Assembly: GCA_021229015.1 (NCBI GenBank)
Contig: CM037784.1
Location: forward strand, 64,879,223-64,943,222
Source: Solen grandis
Lineage: Eukaryota; Mollusca; Bivalvia; Adapedonta; Solenidae
DNA: 64,000 nt
Direction of reading: 5' to 3'
Below are positions 48,756 to 58,339 of this stretch, piece by piece. Within the stretch, counting starts at the first letter, position 1, and each line of letters opens with the position of its first letter. The translations under genes were made by a program, and so were the position numbers. Below the pieces are notes generated by a model that saw only the letters and a program-made list of their open reading frames with translations, was not told the DNA's origin and did no database searches.

Positions 48756-51700
48756 AAAAAAACCAAAACCAAACCCTTTCCCTCCTTTAAAAAAAAAAAA
48801 TTGGGGCTGGAAAAAACCCTTAAAAATTTTTCCCCCAAAAATTTTTTTGTTTTTTTTTGTTTTTTTTTTCTGGCTTAATTCAAAATCTAAAAAGGGGACC
48901 CATGTTTTAAAAATAAGTAACAAGTTTTAATTTTAAAATTTTAATAATAATTTCATTTTTTTAACTAACCAAAAAATTTTGATGTGAAAAAACAAAAAAT
49001 TTTAAAACACCCAGCACTTTTTTTTTTGTTTTTGTTTGAACAAAATATAGATTTTCCCTCTCTTTCTCCTCGCATTTACAATAAATACTGTTTAAACTTG
49101 ATTGTTTAAAAAAAATTTCCTTTACATCATTAAATTTAATAAAAATTTCCCCTGCAAATGCAAAAAAAGGTTATTTAAAATTTTTAAATGCAGAGTAAAG
49201 GGCAGCATCCATTTAACTTGGAAAAAATGCTATTTTATCACTTCTATAAAGGCTTGAAATTTACTAGATCCTAAAAAATTTAATATACCTTAATCATCTG
49301 GGTTTTTTTACCTTAAAAAAACAAAAAATTAAAAAATTTTTTAACTATTTTCATATAAGTTGAGAAACCCCGGAAATTAAATTTAAGTGCAGAAGCACCA
49401 TCGGGAGGGGAAATCTTGCCAATTTAAAAATTCAACCAAATTTACGGGTTTTTTTTTTTTTTTCCTCATATGTACCTGCCCCCCTTCCAAATTTTTTTCC
49501 CTCAGGGTTTTTAATTACCTACCTCCCAAATAAATGACTCTTTAATAGTACATTCATAAAACTAATTTTTTTTCTAAAAAAAAACTTTTTTGAAAAAAAA
49601 AAAACAAAATAACTTTTGTTTTATTTTAAACCATTAAAAATTTTTATATAACTTACCTTAATTTAGGGTTTTAATTTGCTATAATGTTTCCATTATCTAC
49701 AAAATTTTTACAAAAAAAAAAAGACAAAGGGTCTATGATTTTTTTGGCATGAAATAATTTTTGATGAAAATTCTTAATATCATGATCAAAAATTTAAATT
49801 GACAAATGTTATGATTATACAAATTTTTTTTAAATTTCCCTTTTTACTGTTACAGAACACAACAAAAAACCACTAAAGCGGCCCCAAAATCGCACTGAAA
49901 GGGTAGGTTAATTTGATAATTGAAGTGCTCAGGCTATCCATTTTTGGCTGGTAAAAAATAGTTTTTGGGAGTGTTTAAAATTTTAAAGAAAACAACATAA
50001 AATTGCCATTTTTTTTAAACGTTCATAGATATTCATAAAATGAAATTTTTTTTATTTTCAAATATTTATAATGAAATCCACAATGTTTTTTTAAACTTTA
50101 CTGATTTTAAATTTAAATTTAAAACAAATTATTTGCAAAATTTTCAGTAAGAGAGGGGTTTTTTTCCCCAAAACTACTCATATATCCCAAAAATTTTTTG
50201 AGAAAAAGAGTAAAACCCTTATCATCTTAAAAAGGGAACAACTCCCTAATTTCAAAATATTCATCCCTTTTCATTATACAATAAAAAAAAAAATTTAGTT
50301 TAATAATTTTTTCATTTTTTTATTTCTTTTTTATCATAATGTAAAAAAATTTTTTAAAAATTTTGGAAAAATAGTTCTAACCAATTTTTGTATTTTTAAA
50401 ACAATACAGGGTTTTTAAAATTTTTTCCCCGGGAAAGAAGGAAAAGGAGTATCAAGGACCCCAAAGTAAATTCTTGAAGGTGCTGTAAAACTTCAAACAT
50501 TCAGTTTAAATGCTGCCAGGCATAATTAAGACTTTTCAAAAGTCAACCAGTTAGGGGAAACAAAATGTACAAAAAGAAATGTGCAGAAGATTGGGCAATG
50601 AAATTTTTCAAAAATTTTTACATTAAAATTTCTGTGAGTCCAAATTAAACAGCTGCCATTAAGCATCAAAGAATCTCCTTAAAGCATAAATATTTATTTC
50701 TTCTCTTTAAATGGAAAAACCGTTTAAAAACATTCGGGTGAAATTAGAAATGTTTATTTAAAATTTTCACAAAAATTAATAAAAAGCCAAACAAAATTTT
50801 TTCAAAAAAAAAAGAAAGAAACAATTTGGATAAAAAACACCAAAAAATTTAAAATTTTTCAATTTTAAATGCAAAAATATCTAATACAAAAAAAAAATAG
50901 CATCAAACATGTGTTTTTTGTTTTCCTTTTTTTTAAAAATAATGGCAGTCTTTGAACCTTTTTTTTTTTCAATACTGAAAATTGACACCCACTTGGCCCT
51001 GAGGGCCCTTGCCTTCCGGGCTCCCCTTTTGCTGGGGATCCATGCCCCTGGGCTGGTCTTCAGTCGGGTCATCCAGGTGGGGTTTCCTTCCATAGGAGGG
51101 ACCCCTTGTCAGAAACCGCCATCCACAACAATGGGGCTAACCTTTGCGGGCCTCACCCCTCACCGGGATAAATTATTTTTTTTAAATGCTGTTAACTGTC
51201 ATATAATTAATTATTTCATACTGATGTTAAAACAATTTTTTTTTTAAAAACCTAATTCTTTGAGATATATAAAAGCCATGAGGAAAAAGAAAATACATAA
51301 AAACGAACTGCTTTAAATTTCCCAAAATTTTTTTAACCCAAAAAAATTTTTTTTAAAAAAACCCTTTGTAAAATTTAAAAAAAAATTGTACAAATACTTT
51401 TTTATATTAAAATAACAACACTCATTGGAAAACAAAGCCCATCTTAGAATAAGTATTTATCTTTTGTAAAATGGGGTAAAAAAAAAATTAAATTTTAAAC
51501 TTTTATAGTTGAACCCACAAGGGGATGAAGGGAAGAAAATTTAAAAAAAAAAAAAATTTTTTTGGATGAAAAAGAAAAGATTTAAAATTGACTGACTTAA
51601 ACAAAAGGGAAATTTTAAATAAATTGTAAAGCTCACTTTTGAATGGACACAAAGAAACCTCCTCTTCAAAAAACCCCCAAAAATCTAAATTTAAAATTTT

Positions 51701-51806
51701 TCTACAAGTGGGCTTTTGTTGTACCTTTCCTGTGCTGCATTTGGGTGGATTGAAGTAGGGTTTAAAAGGAAAGGCCTGCAGGGGGACCACATCTCCCAAT
51801 AAAACT
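46401..51806. other. Homopolymer-dominated contig end
   Basis: Long A/T runs with C and G runs interspersed up to the second gap, including a ~32-nt A run ending near 48752. Occasional more complex patches (49.8-49.95, 50.45-50.75, 50.98-51.18 kb) show that some true sequence survives. Frames here are K/F-rich artefacts. Confidence 0.55.
50985..51180 (-). other. GC-rich island, possible minus-strand exon
   Basis: About 195 bp of clearly higher GC and complexity inside AT-rich sequence. On the minus strand from 51093 an ATG frame reads MEGNPTWMTRLKTSPGAW and continues through a K/R-rich stretch before running into A-rich sequence. A CTGACAAG acceptor-like string precedes it. The plus-strand frame is equally open, so strand and coding status are unresolved, and no protein family was recognised. 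Confidence 0.25.
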
Positions 51807-51906
51807 NNNNNNNNNNNNNNNNNNNNNNNNNNNNNNNNNNNNNNNNNNNNNNNNNNNNNNNNNNNNNNNNNNNNNNNNNNNNNNNNNNNNNNNNNNNNNN
51901 NNNNNN
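51807..51906. other. Assembly gap (100 N)
   Basis: Exactly 100 N marking a scaffold join. The macrosatellite contig therefore spans 1807-51806, and everything from 51907 belongs to another contig whose distance is unknown. Confidence 0.99.
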
Positions 51907-52317
51907 CTTAAAATTTGTTGAAGCTTACCCTAACTCCTTACTGACAAAACCCCCTGGGTTTGGGTGGGGTGGGCCAAACTCTTACCAAACCCTGCCTCCC
52001 CTACCCAAAAAATGTAAAAATGCATTTTTAACTTTTTTTTTCATGTCTTGAGATGGCGGCTCAGTATAAGGGGAAAAAGACGAAATTTGGGTCTGTTTGA
52101 CGAAAAGGGAAAGGGGGAAAACTTTCCCAAAAAATTAAAAAAATATAATAATAAAAACCCTTTCCCTTAAGATAATAATTTAGAAAAAAAGCGTTACTGC
52201 TGACAGAGTGGCGGGATGTTTTTCTGAACTATTTAAGCGATGTGAGGATTGGGGGGAAATTGAATCTTTGAAGGGGGTTCATACCGGTTCGCATTTAACG
52301 GTTTCCAAAGGTGTTTT

Positions 52318-52584
52318 ATGAAAAGAGGTTATTTCGATGTGAAGAAGCACATGAATTTTCATTGTTTTCGGACCCAAACGGGCCCAACTTTCGAAAATAG
52401 TGTGGGTTTCAGCTTTTTTACGGGCAAGGTTGGGAAGTTGGCTGGGAAATTGTCCCACAAGGAAAACCAGAAATGGGAAAATGGCTCTGAAAAGTTTTTG
52501 GTTTCGGGTATTTCCGAGATAAAACAAAGGGTTTTAGAAAAGTTGAATGAGTTTTGCTCAGGGGAACGGCATCGAGAACGTTAA
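52318..52584 (+). CDS. Tentative 88-codon ORF, unrecognised
   Basis: Starts MKRGYFDVKKHMNFHC, with a hydrophilic middle (GKVGKLAGKLSHKENQKW) and a C-terminus predicted helical from its pattern (ISEIKQRVLEKLNEF) ending in an E/R-rich tail. Amino-acid use is balanced and there are no homopolymer peptides, which makes it more credible than most frames in the window. An antisense frame of 82 codons overlaps it. No signal peptide, membrane segment or known motif is seen, and chance cannot be excluded. Confidence 0.2.
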   Translation: MKRGYFDVKKHMNFHCFRTQTGPTFENSVGFSFFTGKVGKLAGKLSHKENQKWENGSEKFLVSGISEIKQRVLEKLNEFCSGERHRER

Positions 52585-52642
52585 TGAAGAATATATAAAT
52601 GCGTGGGGGAAGTTTTTGTGTTGCCTATGCCGTAAATTAATC

Positions 52643-53110
52643 CTAAGTGCACTTCAAAGGAGTTTGGGGTGTAAAATTTGACAATTTTTCAAGTAGGCTT
52701 TTTTTGTTTTCTTTTTGGTGAGAAAATGAGTGAAGGTGTTTTTTTGGAAATTGTTTAAGCGAAGTGAAAAAGCCGTTGTACAGTACATTGTGCCTTTGAT
52801 AATCGTCTGAAAGAGGGACTTGTCGGGTCAAGGAAGGGAATACGCGTTGTGGGAAAAGGGGTGTTTTGCCCGTGTGCGTCTTTTTCCGTTTGTGCGAACT
52901 CCAAAGAAATCTGTAAGAGCAATGATTTTTTAAAGTGATCTTGGGAAAGTTGTGTTCCTTCGGATAAGCTTTATTCATACAGTTTATGCTGACTTTGCTC
53001 ACTAGGCCTAAACGCGTTTCATCCATATCGGCACGATTGCGGCGGACGGGTTTTTTCATAAGTTGCCATCTGCAGGTTTTAAAGAAAGACGCTCCCAATT
53101 TATTTTTCAA
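52643..53110 (-). CDS. Tentative 155-codon ORF, unrecognised
   Basis: Minus-strand frame starting MKNKLGASFFKTCRW, basic and rich in K, S and F, with clusters such as SSHKRKKTHTGK near the middle. No domain or catalytic motif is visible. It is the third of three consecutive minus-strand frames in this region, separated from the previous one by ~95 bp. Either the three are pieces of one gene broken by indel errors, or they are chance frames in low-stop sequence; the sequence alone does not decide. Confidence 0.2.
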   Translation of the reverse strand: MKNKLGASFFKTCRWQLMKKPVRRNRADMDETRLGLVSKVSINCMNKAYPKEHNFPKITLKNHCSYRFLWSSHKRKKTHTGKTPLFPQRVFPSLTRQVPLSDDYQRHNVLYNGFFTSLKQFPKKHLHSFSHQKENKKSLLEKLSNFTPQTPLKCT

Positions 53111-53205
53111 GTATGAAGGAAATTTTCGTTGAGAAAGAAGTCTGCAGACTGAATGTGTGTAGAACTGACAGGGTAAAAAATTTGTGTGGCAAGTGACTGT
53201 TTAAA

Positions 53206-53661
53206 CTAGATCAGAAAAAAAGAGGGCCGTTGTTGGTGCCTTTCCGTAGGTGTGGCTGCGTGAAAGGGGTGGGCTGTCTTTGTGAGCAAATGAGTATACT
53301 TCTGAAAAAATTCTCGGCACAGGCAAGTAGGACAACAGGGAAGCTTTTTAGTGGGGCTTGCAGTGGAGAAAATTTTTTGGGGGCCACCGCTATGCTTTGA
53401 AGTAAGGTTTGTCCGTAATTTGGGACCGGGCATTACGTCTCGCAGTCGAACGATGATTTGGTTTTTTGCACTTCGTGGGCAGCTTGTTAGCAACAAGACA
53501 CTGCCACCCTGAGTATTTTGGCCCCCATTGAAGCAATGGTGCAAAAAATAAGAATCGGCTGGAATACAGACATCAGCAGGTAGTTCTTTTGTTTTGGGAA
53601 GGAGGGTGTTGACTACTTTGATAGAGGACCTTTTTGAATTGGAAAATTTGGGGGTGTGCAT
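53206..53661 (-). CDS. Tentative 151-codon ORF, unrecognised
   Basis: Minus-strand frame starting MHTPKFSNSKRSSIKVV. It has balanced composition and several cysteines, including a PCCPTCLCREFF cluster around residues 107-118 that faintly resembles a metal-binding knuckle but lacks a second cysteine pair at a usual distance. The plus strand of the same interval is also partly open. No family is recognised. Confidence 0.2.
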   Translation of the reverse strand: MHTPKFSNSKRSSIKVVNTLLPKTKELPADVCIPADSYFLHHCFNGGQNTQGGSVLLLTSCPRSAKNQIIVRLRDVMPGPKLRTNLTSKHSGGPQKIFSTASPTKKLPCCPTCLCREFFQKYTHLLTKTAHPFHAATPTERHQQRPSFFLI

Positions 53662-54040
53662 CCCATTTTAAGATTTAAACAAGAGCCTTTAGTGCAAAGG
53701 GAACAAAAAGAAAGTGACTGGTGCTGTTAAGGAATCCTTTCGTTTATTCTCAGTGGTAAAAAGGGGATTGCCTCTTTCCATGGCTTTTGGGAAATTTATC
53801 TCTCTAGAGAAGCAAAAAGGTTGACTCAAAAGGGCTAAAAGACGGCTTAGTAAATAGGGCTATATCTTTTCCTGCTGGCAGACCTGTAGCACCGTAACTC
53901 CATTTGAACTGGGCCCCAGCGGGGTTTGGAAAATTTTTGGAGAGAAGAAAGCGGGGCGGGGGGACGTTCGTGTTCGGAAGGAGTCAAGCTCGTTGTGGGT
54001 GAGTGGAGAACGAGTATTTTTTCGCTAGCAAATTTCGAAA

Positions 54041-54475
54041 TTAGAGGATAGAAATCTGCCCTGGATAAAAAAGAATGTTGTAAAAAGTTTTGTCGCGCGA
54101 GAAGTTGGGGTGTAAAGCTCTGGAAAGGGGAGTTAGCTTTCTTTCCTGTGTTGCCCTGCTTATGAAGGGCTGGATGTTTTTAAGAGGGTATTGGCAGTTG
54201 ATGGGGGAATCCCCTTGAATCAGTATCCCCTTCAAGATCTTGAGTAATTTCCAAATTTCTATTGTCTCATGAAAAAATTTAAAATTTAAACAGGAAAACC
54301 ATAGTTTTCCCTTTTCAAGGCCGGAACGGAAAACCCCAAAAGCCTGAAAACCAAAGTGAACCCCCGTGAAGAAGGGTTTTGGAAATTGGGGATGTAGATC
54401 GAATTGCAGTAACCCCAAACCCCGATGAGGAGGTTGTTGTAGAAAATGGGGCCCTTTCCTTCGACCCCCCCACAT
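54041..54475 (-). CDS. Tentative 144-codon ORF, unrecognised
   Basis: Minus-strand frame starting MWGGRRKGPHFLQQ, rich in F, P, L and K. Its 5' part overlaps sequence where C/G runs begin to inflate. A plus-strand stretch over 54375-54490 (containing IGDVDRIAVTPNPDEEVVVE, read across a probable frameshift) looks at least as protein-like, so this minus-strand call may be the shadow. Confidence 0.15.
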   Translation of the reverse strand: MWGGRRKGPHFLQQPPHRGLGLLQFDLHPQFPKPFFTGVHFGFQAFGVFRSGLEKGKLWFSCLNFKFFHETIEIWKLLKILKGILIQGDSPINCQYPLKNIQPFISRATQERKLTPLSRALHPNFSRDKTFYNILFYPGQISIL

Positions 54476-54620
54476 TTTTCCCAGTCAATGTGAAATGTTA
54501 CTCGCGTTGGACAGTCAAGAGTTAAAAACTTGTAATAAAGTAGTATCTGAGAAAGGAAAAGTGTCCCGGTGATTTCCTTGTTGAATGCTTTAAGCAGAAA
54601 TGTTGAAAACGGGGTCGTTT

Positions 54621-56470
54621 AAAACCTTTAAATTTTTCCCGCAAAAATTGTAAGGTAAAAAGTGAATTGCCCCAACTTTTCCTTAAAATTTCCCGGCGAA
54701 AGTAGGAAAAGTTTTAAAATTTTATCTGGGAAAATTAAAAATGCGTGCGAAATTTTTAAAATCCCAGAAGTGTTCTTTTTGGTTTTTTTTTGGCCCAACT
54801 CTAAACCACCAGAAAAAAATTTTTTGTGCGAGCCCCCCCAAAAAAACCCCCAGAAAAAGTTAGTTTGTTCGGCCCTGCCCTCAAGGACACTCAAAAAATA
54901 GTTCAAAAGGGAAACGTTTTGGGGTTTTAATAATTTTTAAAAAGGTTTTTAAACACATTTTTTCCCCCGGGAAAATCCCCCAATTTTTTAAACATTATAA
55001 AAAAATTTCCCCGGTTATTTTTTTTTTAAAAACCTTTGGGCCCCTTAATTTGGCAAAGGCAATAGGCCAGGGTTGTTTTAATGCCCACCCCCCGGGGCCG
55101 CCCCCGTCGGGCCCGGGGGAAAAAAAAATTTTTTTGAAATGTTTAAAAATTGTTTTTGTTGGCCAAACCCCTGGAAATCATTATTTTGAATTTAATCCAA
55201 AAAGTTTTTAAAACCCCCCCGTCTTTTTCGTATTTTGGTTTATCCCGGGAATTTTAACCCCAATATTGTTAAAAAAAACCCCAAAAGAATCAAGTAGAAT
55301 CAAAGCCCGGGGGAAAAAAATTTTGAAAAGATTAAAAGTTTTATGCGGCCCGAAATCACTAATAAATCCCGGGTTTAAATTTTTCCCGAATTGCTTTTAT
55401 TTACCCCCCGCCCTTTTTTCTGTTTGAGGGCAAACACAGGAAGCATAAAATGATTGTCGTTGGAACAAAAACCCAAGAGTTTAAAAACCCCAGTTTTAAA
55501 TAAAATTTCACTTAAAAAAACCAACCCTTCCCCCCTTTTCCCGGGGGTTTCCCCCTTTTTTCCCCCCCCTCCCTGTTTTCCCAAAAATTTCCTTATTTTT
55601 TTCCTTTGGGTTTTCCCCAAAATTCGCGCTTTGTTTTTTTTTTTTTTTTTAAATTTTTTAAATTGTTAAGGGGGGTTTTTTTTAAAATTTTTTTTCCCCT
55701 TGAACCCCCGGTTGGAAGTCTTCGGCCCCAAAAAATGCTGCACCCCCCCTTTAATCTGATGCCCCGTCCCAAACCGAAATGGTCCCCCTTGTTGTTCCCC
55801 TTTTGGGGGGAAATTTTAAAAAACAGGGTGTAGTTTTTCAACAAATCAAAAAAGGGGCCCCTGGGGTTTTGGTTAAAGAAGGGTTTTGTTAAATGTTTTT
55901 TTATACCCCGGCCCCGTCCCCAGGGGGTTGCCCCTAAAAAATTTTTAAAAAAATTTAAAGTATTTGTTTTTGTTTTTTTTTGGGTTTTTGAGCTTTTTTA
56001 ACAGAATTTCATATAACGGCGAGATTAAAAAGTACACTTTTTTTTTATTTGGGGGTGGGGTCTAAAAAAAGGGTAAACAAAAAACCGAAATGCTCTTTTT
56101 TGGACGCTCCTTAAAGTTCGCCCCAAATGTTTTTTTTTTTGGGAGTTTAAAAATTTAAAAATTTGGACTTTTTCCCCTTTTTTTGGGGTTAAAAATTAAA
56201 AAATTTAAAGGGGGCCCCAAAAAATTTTTAAAATTTAAAAAAAATAATGTTAAAAAACAAAAAATCATTGGGGGTATAAAATGGAATTTCAGAAAAAATT
56301 CCCCTTTGTGTGTAGCCCCGTTTTTAAAAAGAAATCCCCAATTTTAGAAGACGAAAAAAATAGTAAAGAGTTTTGGATGCGGGAAAAAATTCAAAAATCG
56401 AAATTATCGTTTTTTATGCCCATCAAAAAAATTTATTTATTAAAAATAAAATTTCCTTTTTTCTTTTTCT
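54621..56470. other. Homopolymer-rich sequence, no gene seen
   Basis: Alternating A/T and C/G runs, with a strongly C/G-run-rich patch at 55080-55125. Frames read through poly-F, poly-P and poly-K and are not credible. Confidence 0.55.
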
Positions 56471-56472
56471 AT

Positions 56473-56592
56473 TGTTTGAAAGATGAGAGGACAGGATGAG
56501 AGAAAGAAAGAAAAAAGATAATGGGGTGTCAGAGAAAATAGAGAGAGGAGGGAAGGGGAAGGGGAAAAAAGACAAAAGAGAAAAAAAGAGTG
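56473..56592 (+). repeat. Polypurine tract (~120 bp)
   Basis: Nearly uninterrupted A/G sequence (GAGAGGACAGG, GAGAAAGAAAG, GGGAAGGGGAAGGGG) with few pyrimidines. Mirror-symmetric purine tracts of this kind can adopt triplex DNA. No coding potential. Confidence 0.7.
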
Positions 56593-56820
56593 GTATTAAT
56601 TATAATAAAAAAAAAAACCCCAACAAACCTACCACTACAGAAGGCCCCCCCTAAATAAATAAAGACAATAACAAATGCACACCTACGTAAGTACAATAAA
56701 AAACCCCCAACCCTTAATAGGGTGCCTAAAAAATTTGGGTGAAGTATTTTTGTCTTAAGCAGCCAATTGTCTTAAGAGCCAATTTTTGGGTCGTCCTTAG
56801 GTTTTGGGGGGGTTTGCCCG

Positions 56821-57250
56821 TTGGCTGTTTTGGAAAAATCCGGCTTTTTTTGGGTTTGAACCCCGGGCCTCTGTGTAATTCATCACGTTACCCCTGGAAA
56901 AATGCCTTTTAAAACAGTATGAAAAAGTATGGTACTCCCCAGGTGATGTAGCGGTGGGGGGTCAAAATTTCCCCTTTCGTGCCCTTTAAAATTTTTTAAA
57001 GGTGGACTTTGGGTGGTACTGATAGCACCCGGCCTATTTGCGTTGTGTCCAACCCTACCGTGTTTAATGGCGTGAAGGGTGGGGTTTTTTTTTTTCCCCA
57101 TATCTGTCAGCCGTGGCTGGCCGGAAAGGTCGTCTAGGTTTACGCTGGTAATGGCCGCAATGAAGGCTTTTGTGGGGCTTATCCGTCACCTTAAAAATTA
57201 CACTGGGCGGGGCGGCTGCCTTTCTAAAATTTAAATCTTTCCCCAAATTT
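56821..57250 (+). other. tRNA-like promoter motif; possible degraded SINE
   Basis: GGTTTGAACCC at 56853-56863, followed by CGGGCCTC, fits the pol III B-box consensus of tRNA genes. TTGGCTGTTTTGG at 56821-56833 loosely fits an A-box at a plausible distance. A full cloverleaf cannot be folded because of inflated runs. Downstream to ~57250 the sequence is unusually complex and GC-rich for the area (ATCTGTCAGCCGTGGCTGG, ACGCTGGTAATGGCCGC), as in a SINE body. No duplicate was seen in the window to confirm this. Confidence 0.25.
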
Positions 57251-57280
57251 GTCGTTGCGTTGTTTAAAATCCGCTAGCTC

Positions 57281-57598
57281 GTGTTCAAGTGTACACGTTT
57301 GTTCTTCTCCCGTCTAAAAACCCCTCTAATAGAAAGCCCGCCCGCTCAAAATTCTTTGATGTCTAAATTAAAAAACCCCCTTAGAAAAAAAATCAAACCC
57401 GGGCCGACTCTCGTGATGTCTAAAAAAATACGTTGTCCCAAAGAAATCCCTGAAAAGACGCGGTTCCGATGTATAAAGTGTCGCGTGATCGCAGAAAACC
57501 AAACAGAAGTCGTGTGCATTGTAATAAGCCATCCCCCCTTAAAAATGGGGTGTGCCCAAAAAACCCTTCGGAAAATTTTTCCCCCCAAAAAGGTTTAA
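57281..57598 (+). CDS. Tentative 105-codon ORF, unrecognised
   Basis: Starts MFKCTRLFFSRLKTPL, becomes strongly basic (LKNPLRKKIKPGP, MSKKIRCPKEIPEKTRFRC) and has a CIKC pair in the second half. Composition is less run-driven than the surroundings, but the end is distorted by C and A runs and a similar-length antisense frame overlaps. No family is recognised, and the call is weak. Confidence 0.15.
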   Translation: MFKCTRLFFSRLKTPLIESPPAQNSLMSKLKNPLRKKIKPGPTLVMSKKIRCPKEIPEKTRFRCIKCRVIAENQTEVVCIVISHPPLKMGCAQKTLRKIFPPKKV

Positions 57599-57679
57599 GG
57601 GGGGAATGTTGACCTAGCCCTTCTTTTTCAAAGGAGCCAACCCACAAACTGTTTTTTGGGGTTTCTTTTCCCCCCCTTT

Positions 57680-58200
57680 CTCCCCCTTTCCCCCTCGGTG
57701 GGACCCAACCCCCCCTAACCCGACCTAACCCAACCCAAACCCCACCCTGGAAAAATGTTTTTTGGGCCTAACCCGACCTAACCCCGCCCCAACCCCTTTC
57801 CCCTTTTTAAAAGGCTAACCCTACTGTTGAAGCTTACTTTCTAACCCCCTTTTTTTACCCCTTTCCCCCCGGTGGGACCTAACCCCCAACCCAACCCTGA
57901 CCTAAACCCTGGGCCTAACCCCCCCTGAAAAGGTTTTTGGACCTAAACCCCGACCCAACCCTGACCCAACCCCCCCCTTGCAAAGGAGTAACCCACTGTT
58001 GGCTTACTTCAACCCCTTTCCCCCTTTCCCCCTCGGTGGGGCCCAACCCGACCTAACCCTTTTTTAACCCTACCCAAACCCCCCCAAAAAGTTTTTTGGG
58101 CCCCCCCCTGACCTAAAAACCCGACCCCCCCCCTTGGGAAAGGGGGTAAACCCCTGTTTAAACTTATTCTAAACCCCCTTCCCCACCCTTCCCCCCCGGG
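57680..58200 (+). repeat. Telomere-like ~170-bp tandem repeat (CCTAACCC strand)
   Basis: Units of about 163-174 bp, judged from GGTGGG anchors near 57697, 57871 and 58034. Each has CCTAACCCGACCTAACCC and CCCAACCC runs, GAAAAAGTTTTTTGG, GGAGTAACCC and a TTACTT segment before a C-rich stretch ending CTCGGTGGG. CCTAACCC and CCCAACCC are one-base relatives of the animal telomere repeat (CCCTAA), but they are embedded in a longer unit, so this is a subtelomere-like or interstitial satellite rather than a telomere end. Confidence 0.7.
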
Positions 58201-58335
58201 GGGAGGGGTTTGGGGTTTGGGGTTTGGGTTTGGGTTGGGTTAGGGGGGGGTTTAAAAGGGGTTTTTGGGAAAGGGTTTTGGGGGTTGGGTTTGGGGGTTT
58301 GGGGTTTGGGGTTGGGTTGGGTTGGGTTAGGGGGG
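58201..58335 (-). repeat. Telomere-like repeat, opposite orientation
   Basis: From ~58205 the strand switches to GGGTTTGGGG, GGGTTGGGTTAGGGG and GGGTTGGGTTGGGTTAGG, the reverse complement type of the preceding array. The switch occurs at CCCCCCGGGGGGAGGGG, where the fourth unit would show its GGTGGG anchor. This makes a head-to-head junction of ~0.13 kb against ~0.5 kb. Confidence 0.65.
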
Positions 58336-58339
58336 CCCG

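Larger units (their letters stand above)
52190..54620. other. Higher-complexity region with ORFs of unclear strand
   Basis: About 2.4 kb of more even composition than its surroundings, with CpG-containing text and few long base runs until 54.2 kb. Three minus-strand frames of 144-155 codons lie in order (54475-54041, 53661-53206, 53110-52643). An 88-codon plus-strand frame lies at 52318-52584, and other plus-strand stretches stay open between probable frameshifts. The region may be a decayed or error-broken gene or element. No domain, catalytic motif or terminal repeat was recognised on either strand. Confidence 0.4.

Noticed and set aside
57680..58335. True chromosome end
   Set aside because: Telomere-like motifs are embedded in ~170-bp units, change strand, and are followed by kilobases of other repeats.
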